Source of the DNA: UBA6107 sp034430175
Lineage (GTDB): Bacteria > Chloroflexota > Anaerolineae > Anaerolineales > Anaerolineaceae
Assembly: GCA_034430175.1 (NCBI GenBank)
Contig: DAOUFI010000004.1
Coordinates: forward strand, 124,001-188,000
Reading direction: 5' to 3'
DNA: 64,000 bases
In this document: piece by piece, positions 49,468-56,690 of the stretch
Numbering within the stretch: the first letter of the stretch is position 1
Layout: every line of letters begins with the position of its first letter
Made by a program: the position numbers and the translations under genes
The notes under the pieces: model-generated
Seen by the model: only the letters and a program-made list of their open reading frames with translations
Databases searched by the model: none
What the model was told of the DNA's origin: nothing

Positions 49468-50439
49468 ATGTTCAAGTTCGCCAAAGAGAAACAGACGACG
49501 CTATATTTTGCCAGCGATATTCATGGCTCGCAGAAATGTTTTAACAAGTTCATTAATGCCGGAAAGTTTTACGGCGCAGATGTCATCATCATGGGTGGTG
49601 ATATCACCGGTAAGTCGATTGTACAGATCGAAGAGAAAACAGATGGTTCTTACCGAAGCAATTTTATGGGCATTGAAAACTCATTTTCCAGCCTCGACGA
49701 GGTGGAGAATTTTAAAAAGTCGGTTCAAACTGCAGGTTTTTACCCCTATATTTGCGGAATGGATGAATGGACTTCTTTGAAAAATGATACCGCGGCGATG
49801 GATGTGCTCTTTGCCAACCTGATGAAGAAATCCCTTGAAGAGTGGATGGATTTCGCTGCAAAAAAGCTCAATGGCACAGGTATCCAGTGTTTCGTAATGC
49901 CCGGAAATGATGATCCCCTCTCAGTGACCGATATCCTCAAGGAGAGCGACATTATCATCGACCCCGATTGTCGTGTTGTCCAAATCAGTGATAAATTGAC
50001 TATGGTTGGCTGCGGTTATAGCAATCCCACTCCATGGGATAGCCCGCGGGAGTTGAGCGAGCCCGAACTCAAAGAGCTGTTTGACAAACTTATGAGGGAT
50101 GTTCCTGACCCGGAGAGCTGCATCTTTTGTGCTCATGTGCCGCCTTATAATTCCACCCTTGATGATGCCCCGAAGCTCTCGAAAGACTTGCAGGTGCAAT
50201 CCACTGCTGGAGTGATCGAAACCGCACCAGTGGGCAGCACGGCGGTGCGCGACACCATTTTGCAATACGGATTCCCGCTAAGTTTGCATGGTCATATCCA
50301 TGAAGTGCATGCCGTCAAGCAATTAGGCAAGACGCTAAGCATCAATCCCGGTAGTGAATACAGCGATGGCGTCGTCCACGGCGCGCTGGTGAGCTTGTCA
50401 GGTAATAAAGTCAAGAGCTACCAGTTGGTATCTGGCTAA
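49468..50439 (+). CDS. Calcineurin-type metallophosphoesterase
   Basis: 323 residues from the ATG at 49468 behind GAGG; a GTG two codons earlier is less likely. All metal motifs are visible: FASDIHG, GGDITGK, PGNDDP (with Asp where many have His-Glu), FCAHVPPYN, and LHGHIHE. The enzyme hydrolyses a phosphate ester in the cytoplasm. An insert at about 55-115 with aromatic residues may form a specificity cap. It sits between permease and kinase, so a role in releasing phosphate from an intermediate is plausible. Confidence 0.88.
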   Translation: MFKFAKEKQTTLYFASDIHGSQKCFNKFINAGKFYGADVIIMGGDITGKSIVQIEEKTDGSYRSNFMGIENSFSSLDEVENFKKSVQTAGFYPYICGMDEWTSLKNDTAAMDVLFANLMKKSLEEWMDFAAKKLNGTGIQCFVMPGNDDPLSVTDILKESDIIIDPDCRVVQISDKLTMVGCGYSNPTPWDSPRELSEPELKELFDKLMRDVPDPESCIFCAHVPPYNSTLDDAPKLSKDLQVQSTAGVIETAPVGSTAVRDTILQYGFPLSLHGHIHEVHAVKQLGKTLSINPGSEYSDGVVHGALVSLSGNKVKSYQLVSG

Positions 50440-50448
50440 AGGATCAGC

Positions 50449-51930
50449 ATGACGCCTTTCGATACTGTCAACATCGTCATCGATATCGGATCCTCCGGCA
50501 TCCGCGCAGTTGCCTTTAACATCAAGGGCAAAGCCCTCGCGTCGGCCAGACGCAGCCACGAAACTTATTATCCACACCCTGGCTGGGCAGAACAAAACCC
50601 TCTTGCCTGGCAGGAGGGCATGCTGCAATCATTAACCGAACTGGTACAAACCCTGCCGTTGGGAACGGAGTACAATGCCATTTCATTCACAGGTCAATGC
50701 CCTACCTATGTTCCGGTTGATCGACAGATCGTCCCCCTTGGTAATGTATTGACCTACCAAGACAACCGCTCCGAAATCGAAGCTGATGAACTGGCAGATC
50801 TGGTTGGCGTGGAATACATCCATGATCATTCCGGGCATAGTATTGAACCATTTTTCATTCTACCCAAGGTACTCTGGCACAAGAAACGAATGCCGGAACT
50901 GTACTCCCGTCTGGGTAAAGTTCTGCAGCCTGTTGACTATTTGGAATATCTTCTCACTGGTAACTTGTATACTGACCCAGCTTATTCTTGCGGTACTTTG
51001 GTCTATGATCGTTATACCCGGGGTTGGAATGTGGAATTGCTGAGCAAACTGGGGTTGGATGTGAGCCTGTTCCCTGAACAGATAGTAAATTCTTGGGACG
51101 TGGTGGGAACGATCAGTAACATGATCGCCGATCGCACCGGACTTCCGCGCGGGTTACGAGTAGTGCGGGGCGGGCCTGATAGCCAGTGTTGCGCTTTGGG
51201 TGTAGCAGCCATCGAAACCGATGTTCTAAGTAATATGTCAGGCACTTCCACCTGCCTCAATCGGACAGTGAAAGAAATCCTGCCAGACTTGCGTGTCGGA
51301 CACTACATGCACGTCATCCCCGAACGGTGGAGCGCTGAAGTCGGACTAAACACCACGGGGGTCTCTCTGAAAAAGGTAGCCGGGATGCTCTTTGACGGTC
51401 TGAAGGAGCGTGAGATGTACGCCCGGGTGGAGGAAAGTGTGGCTCATTCACCAGCCGGAAGTAATGGATTGCTTTACTTCCCTTATCTCTCGAATGGTGA
51501 GCGTGACAACCAGGATGTTAAAGGTGGTTTTTACAACTTCAGCATGATGACCTCACGTGATGATATGATGCGGGCCGTGCTTGAAGGGGTTGCTTTTGCC
51601 GAAAAGGAACGCGCTGATCTGATGCTCCCCGACGGTGAAAAATTTGCCGCAATGCGAATTTCAGGTGGTGGCGCATCTTCTGACCGTTGGTGCCAAATAA
51701 AGGCCGATGTGATGGATGTTCCGGTTTATGCTCTACATGATATTGACGCTGCTGATTTGGGAGCTGCTCTGCTGGCAACGGTGGGTACGGGTTTGGTCGA
51801 GGATTTTTTGGCCGCAATTAACATGTGCGACTTACACTATAGTGAATTCCACCCCGACCCGGCAAACGTGCCGCTATACAAAGAAGCGTATGAAAGATTT
51901 TTGGGTTTTGAGAGAACCTTTTCCCGTTGA
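50449..51930 (+). CDS. FGGY-family carbohydrate kinase, xylulokinase-like
   Basis: 493 residues, normal length. IVIDIGSSGIRAVAFN is the N-terminal phosphate-binding motif; MSGTSTCLNR and ISGGGASSDRWCQIKADVMDVPVY are the C-terminal FGGY motifs. It phosphorylates a polyol, ketose or sugar acid with ATP. It starts 9 bases after the phosphoesterase. The fructoselysine system uses a PfkB-type kinase, so this is a different solution if the pathway is related. Confidence 0.9.
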   Translation: MTPFDTVNIVIDIGSSGIRAVAFNIKGKALASARRSHETYYPHPGWAEQNPLAWQEGMLQSLTELVQTLPLGTEYNAISFTGQCPTYVPVDRQIVPLGNVLTYQDNRSEIEADELADLVGVEYIHDHSGHSIEPFFILPKVLWHKKRMPELYSRLGKVLQPVDYLEYLLTGNLYTDPAYSCGTLVYDRYTRGWNVELLSKLGLDVSLFPEQIVNSWDVVGTISNMIADRTGLPRGLRVVRGGPDSQCCALGVAAIETDVLSNMSGTSTCLNRTVKEILPDLRVGHYMHVIPERWSAEVGLNTTGVSLKKVAGMLFDGLKEREMYARVEESVAHSPAGSNGLLYFPYLSNGERDNQDVKGGFYNFSMMTSRDDMMRAVLEGVAFAEKERADLMLPDGEKFAAMRISGGGASSDRWCQIKADVMDVPVYALHDIDAADLGAALLATVGTGLVEDFLAAINMCDLHYSEFHPDPANVPLYKEAYERFLGFERTFSR

Positions 51931-51981
51931 TAACACGCAGAGATATGATAATTGCTAAAAAGGAATTATGGAGTCGGAATT

Positions 51982-52725
51982 ATGGAGAACCGAAGCGAAT
52001 TATTGAAAGAACAGGCATTACAGATCATCGATGCTGCTGAAAAGAAAGGGATTCCCATTCGTTTGTTAGGTGGAATGGCCGTTTATCTCACCTCCCCTTG
52101 CACTAAGAGCAGCCCTTACAATCGTGAGATCGCCGATCTGGATTTCGTGGTTACCAAGAAGAAAGCCTACCCGCTTGAAAAACTGTTGCCCACAATGGGT
52201 TTCGAAGCCGACCGCGAGTTCAATAGCATCCACGGAGAGTCGCGACTTCTCTTCTACTCTGAAATGGGCGACTTGGATATATTTGTAGGCGACTTCGCCC
52301 AGTGCCATCATATGGCCCTCGAAAAACTGATGAGTAGTACCCGCCTGACCATTCCCTTGGCCAACCTTCTGCTTACCAAACTCCAGGTGGTACAGATCAA
52401 CCAGAAGGATATTCTCGACATCCTGGCACTGCTGCACGACCACGATATCGTCCCCGATGGCGATCCCAATAACATAATCAGCCTGGCAGCGTTCAACGCT
52501 ATCCTGGCCGACGACTGGGGATGGTACACCACCTGCACTGACTCGCTAGATAAAGTGCAGCAATACGTTGGCAAAAATTTCAAAGACTCTGAACAGAAAC
52601 TACTGAATGATAAGATCGACCTGCTGCGTAATAGCGCGGTCAACGCAAAGAAAAGCCTGAAATGGACGGTCCGTTCCAAAGTGGGCAGAAAAGTTCAGTG
52701 GTACGAATTACCTGAAGAAAAATAA
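51982..52725 (+). CDS. Nucleotidyltransferase-fold protein
   Basis: 247 residues from the ATG at 51982, which has GGAG at good distance. LLGGMAVYL with IADLDFVV and DLDIFVGDF match the GG-x-D-x-D plus third Asp pattern of the Pol-beta-like nucleotidyltransferase fold (AbiEii/NTase-like group). The rest (PLANLLLTKLQVVQINQKDILDILALL) also fits. No antitoxin-like partner is adjacent. Its place inside a catabolic operon is unusual; it may modify a substrate or a protein. Confidence 0.75.
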   Translation: MENRSELLKEQALQIIDAAEKKGIPIRLLGGMAVYLTSPCTKSSPYNREIADLDFVVTKKKAYPLEKLLPTMGFEADREFNSIHGESRLLFYSEMGDLDIFVGDFAQCHHMALEKLMSSTRLTIPLANLLLTKLQVVQINQKDILDILALLHDHDIVPDGDPNNIISLAAFNAILADDWGWYTTCTDSLDKVQQYVGKNFKDSEQKLLNDKIDLLRNSAVNAKKSLKWTVRSKVGRKVQWYELPEEK

Positions 52726-52743
52726 TAATAATAATAATAATAA
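52723..52743 (+). repeat. Seven tandem TAA triplets
   Basis: The stop codon of the nucleotidyltransferase-like gene is the first of seven consecutive in-frame TAA triplets, ending 12 bases before the next start codon and right before AGGATGG. Slippage here would change the spacing between the two genes but not their reading frames. Confidence 0.9.
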
Positions 52744-52755
52744 GGATGGTTTATC

Positions 52756-53571
52756 ATGAACTGGCTTAAAGATTTGTTCAATGTAGAAAAACCCATCATC
52801 GCAATGTGCCATTTACAGCCATTACCCGGTGATCCGCATTACGACGATAAGGGTGGCATGGAAAAAGTGGTTGAGTTGGCCAGAAAAGACCTGCTTGCTC
52901 TGCAAGATGGTGGCGTGGATGGTATCATGTTTTCAAATGAGTTCAGCTTACCGTACCTAACCAAGACCGAACCCATCACGGCAATGGCCATGGCTCGCAT
53001 CATCGGCGAACTGAAGAGCGAGATCAAGATCCCCTTCGGAGTCAATGTGCTCTGGGATGCTATTGCCTCGCTCGACCTGGCCGTGGCGGTGGATGGAAAG
53101 TTCATACGCGAGGTGATCACCGGTACTTACGCCAGCGACTTCGGACTATGGAACACTAATCCTGGTGCCACTGCCCGCCACCGCGCGCGCATGGGTGGTA
53201 AAGACGTTAAGATGCTCTACAATATTGTCCCTGAAGCGGCCAAGTACCTGGCCGACCGCGATATCGCCGAGATCGCCCGTACCACCGAGTTTAATAACAA
53301 GCCCGACGCCATTTGTGTCTCGGGTATTACCGCCGGCAGCGAGACCGACACCCAGGTGCTCAAACTGGTAAAAGACGTGGTCAAAAACACACCAATCCTG
53401 TGTAACACCGGCTGCACCAAAGACAACGTGGTTAAGCAGCTCTCGGTCAGCGATGGCGCCATCAGTGCCACCACCTTCAAGGTTAATGGTGTGTTCGAAA
53501 ATGCTGTCGACGTGGTCAGAGTTAAAGAGTTCATGGCGGTCGTTAAGGATTTCCGTAAAACCCTGCGCTAG
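52756..53571 (+). CDS. BtpA/SgcQ-family TIM-barrel protein
   Basis: 271 residues. KPIIAMCHLQPLPGDPHYD at the N-terminus, DGIMFSNEFSLPYL, FGVNVLWDA, and ILCNTGCTKDNV match the BtpA family. SgcQ of E. coli, in a sugar operon with a DeoR-type regulator, belongs to it; the cyanobacterial founder was linked to photosystem I. The enzymatic role is not settled. Its ribosome site AGGATGG lies between the TAA repeat and the ATG. The next gene starts directly after its stop. Confidence 0.88.
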   Translation: MNWLKDLFNVEKPIIAMCHLQPLPGDPHYDDKGGMEKVVELARKDLLALQDGGVDGIMFSNEFSLPYLTKTEPITAMAMARIIGELKSEIKIPFGVNVLWDAIASLDLAVAVDGKFIREVITGTYASDFGLWNTNPGATARHRARMGGKDVKMLYNIVPEAAKYLADRDIAEIARTTEFNNKPDAICVSGITAGSETDTQVLKLVKDVVKNTPILCNTGCTKDNVVKQLSVSDGAISATTFKVNGVFENAVDVVRVKEFMAVVKDFRKTLR

Positions 53572-54393
53572 GTGGCTGCCCCTTTGAAATACGGACTAAT
53601 TTCCCTCGATTATCGACGTTTCCCGCTCGAAAAATGCTTCGCTGCGGCGAAAAAGTACGGCTTCGCCGCGGTGGAGCTGTGGGGTGGACGCCCGCACGCC
53701 TACCCGCCTGACGTCAGGGCGGATGAAATACGCGGGATATTAGCGCTTAAAAAGCAGTACGGTATAGACATCCCCATGTATACCCCCAATGCCATAGGCC
53801 TGCCGGTAAACCTGTGCTCGTCAATGGCCGTGGAACGCGCCGAAGGCATGGCGTATCATAAGCTCGCCGTGGACACTGCGGCCGCCCTCGGCATCCCCAA
53901 GATGCTGGTGGTCGCCGACCATCCCGGCCACAACGCGGACTTGACGGAGGTGCGCCGGATATTCACGGACGAGATCGGCGAGCTGGTGAGATATGCCGAA
54001 AAAAAGGGCGTGATCATCGCTGTTGAGCCGCTGACGCCGATGGAAAGCCCGGTGGTCTCCACCTCGGCTGACTGCCTGGAGCTGCTACGATCTGTCGACT
54101 CCCCTGCCCTGCACTTCGTGCTCGACATTGTCCCGCCGGTGGTGACAGCCGAGCCGCTTACGAACTACTTCACGCGCCTGGGCGAGCGCGTCAGCTATGT
54201 GCATATCTGCAACAGCGACGGCAAGTCAGACGCTCACCTGGAACTCGATAACGGCATCCTCAATATTCACGATATGCTCAGCGAGATTCGCGGCTGCGAG
54301 TATGACGGAGACGTCATCGTCGAGCTGTACAGCGTCTCGCTCAACGACCCTGAGCGGGTTGTGTCCGGGGCGGCGCGAGTGTTAGGGCTGTAA
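53572..54393 (+). CDS. Sugar phosphate isomerase/epimerase, FrlC-like
   Basis: 273 residues, starting with GTG immediately after the BtpA stop. VELWGGRPHAYPPDV, EPLTPMESPVV, FVLDI, and HICNSDGKSDAHLEL follow the pattern of FrlC (fructoselysine 3-epimerase), recalled from memory. The Glu, Asp, His and final Glu (VIVELYS) supply the metal site of the AP-endonuclease-2-type TIM barrel. It would interconvert a ketose or keto-amine before phosphorylation. Last gene of the cluster, ahead of a strong terminator. Confidence 0.85.
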   Translation: MAAPLKYGLISLDYRRFPLEKCFAAAKKYGFAAVELWGGRPHAYPPDVRADEIRGILALKKQYGIDIPMYTPNAIGLPVNLCSSMAVERAEGMAYHKLAVDTAAALGIPKMLVVADHPGHNADLTEVRRIFTDEIGELVRYAEKKGVIIAVEPLTPMESPVVSTSADCLELLRSVDSPALHFVLDIVPPVVTAEPLTNYFTRLGERVSYVHICNSDGKSDAHLELDNGILNIHDMLSEIRGCEYDGDVIVELYSVSLNDPERVVSGAARVLGL

Positions 54394-54412
54394 TACGGTT
54401 CGAGTTTATTAG

Positions 54413-54443
54413 ATCGGGAGATTCTAACATCTCCCGATTTTTT
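54413..54443 (+). terminator. Strong intrinsic terminator of the DeoR-led cluster
   Basis: ATCGGGAGAT (54413-54422) and ATCTCCCGAT (54429-54438) form a 10-bp stem with a 6-base loop followed by TTTTT. Confidence 0.92.
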
Positions 54444-54510
54444 GCGCCGGTTGATTCAAACGCTGATTTTCGCTAGAATTGGAGCATCAACACAATTTTG
54501 GAGGGAAACC

Positions 54511-55317
54511 ATGCTCAACCTGATTCGCAAATACCCGCTCGCGTTCTTCCTCATTCTCACACTTGCCATCAGTTGGCTGCCCTGGTACAGCGGCGGTAAC
54601 GGTATCTTCGTCTTTGGACCGTCCATCGCCGGCGTGATCACTGTGGCCATCGTCAAAGGCAAAGACGGACTGCGCGACCTGCTGAAGCGGGCTTTGCAGT
54701 GGCGCGTGGGTCTCAAGTGGTGGCTGGTCGCCCTTTTCCTGCCTGCCCTGCTTACCCTGGTTGGGTTGGGAATCAATTTGCTCTTCGGCGCCAAGCTGCC
54801 CCTGTTAACATTCATTAAAGAGCAATGGTATTACCTGCCGTTGTTCTTCATTATCACTATCGTCGGCGGTCCGCTCGGAGAGGAGTTCGGCTGGCGTGGA
54901 TTTGCCCTGCCCCGCCTGCAGGAGAAGGCCACTCCCCTGCTCGCTTCGGTCATCCTCGGGCTCATCTGGGGACTTTGGCACATCCCTCAGTTCTTCAACC
55001 CCACCGCGGTGCACTATGAACTTGGATTGGTCCGCCTGCCCCTCTACGTGCTGGCTGAAGTCGGGTTGGCCACCATCATGACCTGGGTCTACAACAAGAC
55101 CAAGGGCAGCCTGCTGGTTGGCGGATTGATCTACCACAACGCCGATAACTTCTGGGGCGTCGTGCTGCTGACCGGGGCCACCTTCACCACTGCCATGAAC
55201 GGCAGCAACACCGCTCACACCGACCTGTGCCTGTGGACCATCTCCGCCATCGTTGGGCTCGTTGCCGCAGCGGTGATTGCCCTGTCCACGAAAGGCAGGC
55301 TGGGCAAGACAGAGTAG
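54511..55317 (+). CDS. CPBP-family intramembrane metalloprotease (CAAX/Rce1-like)
   Basis: 268 residues from the ATG at 54511, behind GGAGGG. About eight membrane helices. EEFGWRGFALPRLQ is motif 1 (EExxxR), GLWHIPQFF gives the second His, and LIYHNADNFWG the third motif. These proteases cut within the membrane; some bacterial members process signalling peptides or confer self-immunity. No peptide precursor gene is adjacent. Confidence 0.9.
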   Translation: MLNLIRKYPLAFFLILTLAISWLPWYSGGNGIFVFGPSIAGVITVAIVKGKDGLRDLLKRALQWRVGLKWWLVALFLPALLTLVGLGINLLFGAKLPLLTFIKEQWYYLPLFFIITIVGGPLGEEFGWRGFALPRLQEKATPLLASVILGLIWGLWHIPQFFNPTAVHYELGLVRLPLYVLAEVGLATIMTWVYNKTKGSLLVGGLIYHNADNFWGVVLLTGATFTTAMNGSNTAHTDLCLWTISAIVGLVAAAVIALSTKGRLGKTE

Positions 55318-55428
55318 CACGCTCAAAACTTGGGAATCATGTTCCCAATACGGCGATGATATTGGATTGATAAGAATGTCCTCGTCATATCTTATCAGGA
55401 GGTATTTTATTTTCCGATCATCGCTTAT

Positions 55429-55457
55429 TTGCATTTTCGCTTTCAATTTATTACAAT
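55429..55457 (+). promoter_or_regulatory. Sigma-70-type promoter of the VIT1-type gene
   Basis: TTGCAT (55429-55434) and TACAAT (55452-55457) with a 17-base spacer, 27 bases before the start codon at 55484. Confidence 0.75.
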
Positions 55458-55483
55458 CATCCCTACCTGGAGGTAACCATACA

Positions 55484-56614
55484 ATGCCCAAACAAAACGC
55501 AATGATCGCCGCTTACCTAGACGAACGTTCCAGCGCCCTGCTCTACCAGACCATGGCTGAGGTTGAACAAGATCCACGCCTGGCTGAAGTGTACCGCCGC
55601 ATTTCCGCTACTGAGACCGGACACGCCAACCGCTGGGCTGAGAAAGCCAAAGCGGATGGGATTATTGTGCCCGAATTCAAACCCTCGTGGCGCACCCGCA
55701 CCCTGGCGCGCCTGGCAAAACGATTCGGACCCGCCATGATCCTGCCTGCCATCCAAAACATGGAGCGTACCGGCATTGCCGATTACTCTGGCATGGCCGA
55801 CGCCAAAACGATGAAGAGCGAGGAGCAATCCCATTCGCGCCTCATCAACCAGATTACTGGCAGCATCCGTGGCGGTATGTCTGGCTCGGCGCTTGCCATG
55901 CTTGAGGGACGCCACCGTTCCACCGGCGGCAACTCGCTGCGCGCCGCAGTTCTCGGCGCCAATGATGGCCTCGTTTCAAACCTTAGCCTGGTGATGGGTG
56001 TGGCTGGGGCGACCACGAGAACGGCGGACTCTCATGCCGTGCTCATTGCCGGTATTGCCGGTCTGCTGGCTGGTGCCATCTCGATGGCGCTGGGTGAATG
56101 GCTCTCCGTGCAGTCCTCGCGCGAGCTGTATCACTACCAGATCCAGACCGAGAAGGAAGAGATCGAGCAGTCTCCCGAAGAAGAAATTCAGGAACTGGCG
56201 CTTATTTACGAATCGCGCGGAATTGCACCTGAGAACGCCAAACAGATGGCTGACCAGATGCTGGCCAATAAAGATACCGCCCTCGACACTCTGGCGCGCG
56301 AAGAACTCGGTGTGGACCCTGAAGAACTGGGTGGTTCTGCCTGGGAAGCCGCGCTGACCTCTTTCGTGCTCTTCACCATTGGAGCCATCATCCCCCTCTC
56401 ACCGTTCTTCTTTACCTTTGGCAATCCAATGATTGCTGTGTTTATCAGCATCGGCGTTTCCGCGCTGGGGTTATTTGCCCTCGGCGCCGTCATCACCCTT
56501 TTCACCGGGCGTACCGTCCTCTTCTCGGGCATGCGCATGGTCGTCTTTGGGTTGGTCGCGGCCGCTGTTACCTTCGGGATCGGTAGTTTGATTGGTACCA
56601 GTATTGGGGGGTAA
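55484..56614 (+). CDS. VIT1/CCC1-family metal transporter with N-terminal ferritin-like domain
   Basis: 376 residues from the ATG at 55484, with GGAGG upstream; the longer frame runs through the promoter. Residues about 1-140 form a rubrerythrin/ferritin-like helical domain with Glu/His-rich pairs (YQTMAEVEQD, ATETGHANRW, KSEEQSHSRLI). From about 150 the VIT1 transporter follows (LRAAVLGANDGLVSNLSLVMG, ISMALGEWLSVQSS), with five helices. The fusion is known as a membrane-bound ferritin-like iron or manganese handler (MbfA-like). It may lower cytoplasmic iron together with the bacterioferritin at 20689. Confidence 0.9.
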   Translation: MPKQNAMIAAYLDERSSALLYQTMAEVEQDPRLAEVYRRISATETGHANRWAEKAKADGIIVPEFKPSWRTRTLARLAKRFGPAMILPAIQNMERTGIADYSGMADAKTMKSEEQSHSRLINQITGSIRGGMSGSALAMLEGRHRSTGGNSLRAAVLGANDGLVSNLSLVMGVAGATTRTADSHAVLIAGIAGLLAGAISMALGEWLSVQSSRELYHYQIQTEKEEIEQSPEEEIQELALIYESRGIAPENAKQMADQMLANKDTALDTLAREELGVDPEELGGSAWEAALTSFVLFTIGAIIPLSPFFFTFGNPMIAVFISIGVSALGLFALGAVITLFTGRTVLFSGMRMVVFGLVAAAVTFGIGSLIGTSIGG

Positions 56615-56630
56615 ATTGGCAATTGAAAAG

Positions 56631-56639
56631 TGCTATAAT
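56631..56639 (+). promoter_or_regulatory. Extended -10 promoter of the diguanylate cyclase gene
   Basis: TG-C-TATAAT (56631-56639) is an extended -10 box; no good -35 box precedes it. Confidence 0.55.
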
Positions 56640-56664
56640 TAATTACCTTCAGGTTAGGAAACAA

Positions 56665-56681
56665 TTATTACAAGGTAATAA
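56665..56681. promoter_or_regulatory. Palindromic site before the diguanylate cyclase gene
   Basis: TTATTAC-AAG-GTAATAA is a perfect 7-3-7 palindrome, 26 bases after the -10 box and 9 bases before the ATG. Possible operator, or a hairpin near the ribosome site. Confidence 0.45.
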
Positions 56682-56690
56682 CGCGCGGAA

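Noticed and set aside
51982..52725. Toxin of an AbiEii-type toxin-antitoxin pair
   Set aside because: The fold pattern fits, but no antitoxin-like gene is adjacent and the gene is embedded in a catabolic operon.
52723..52743. CRISPR or larger tandem repeat
   Set aside because: Only a trinucleotide run; no spaced repeats of CRISPR type were seen anywhere in the window.
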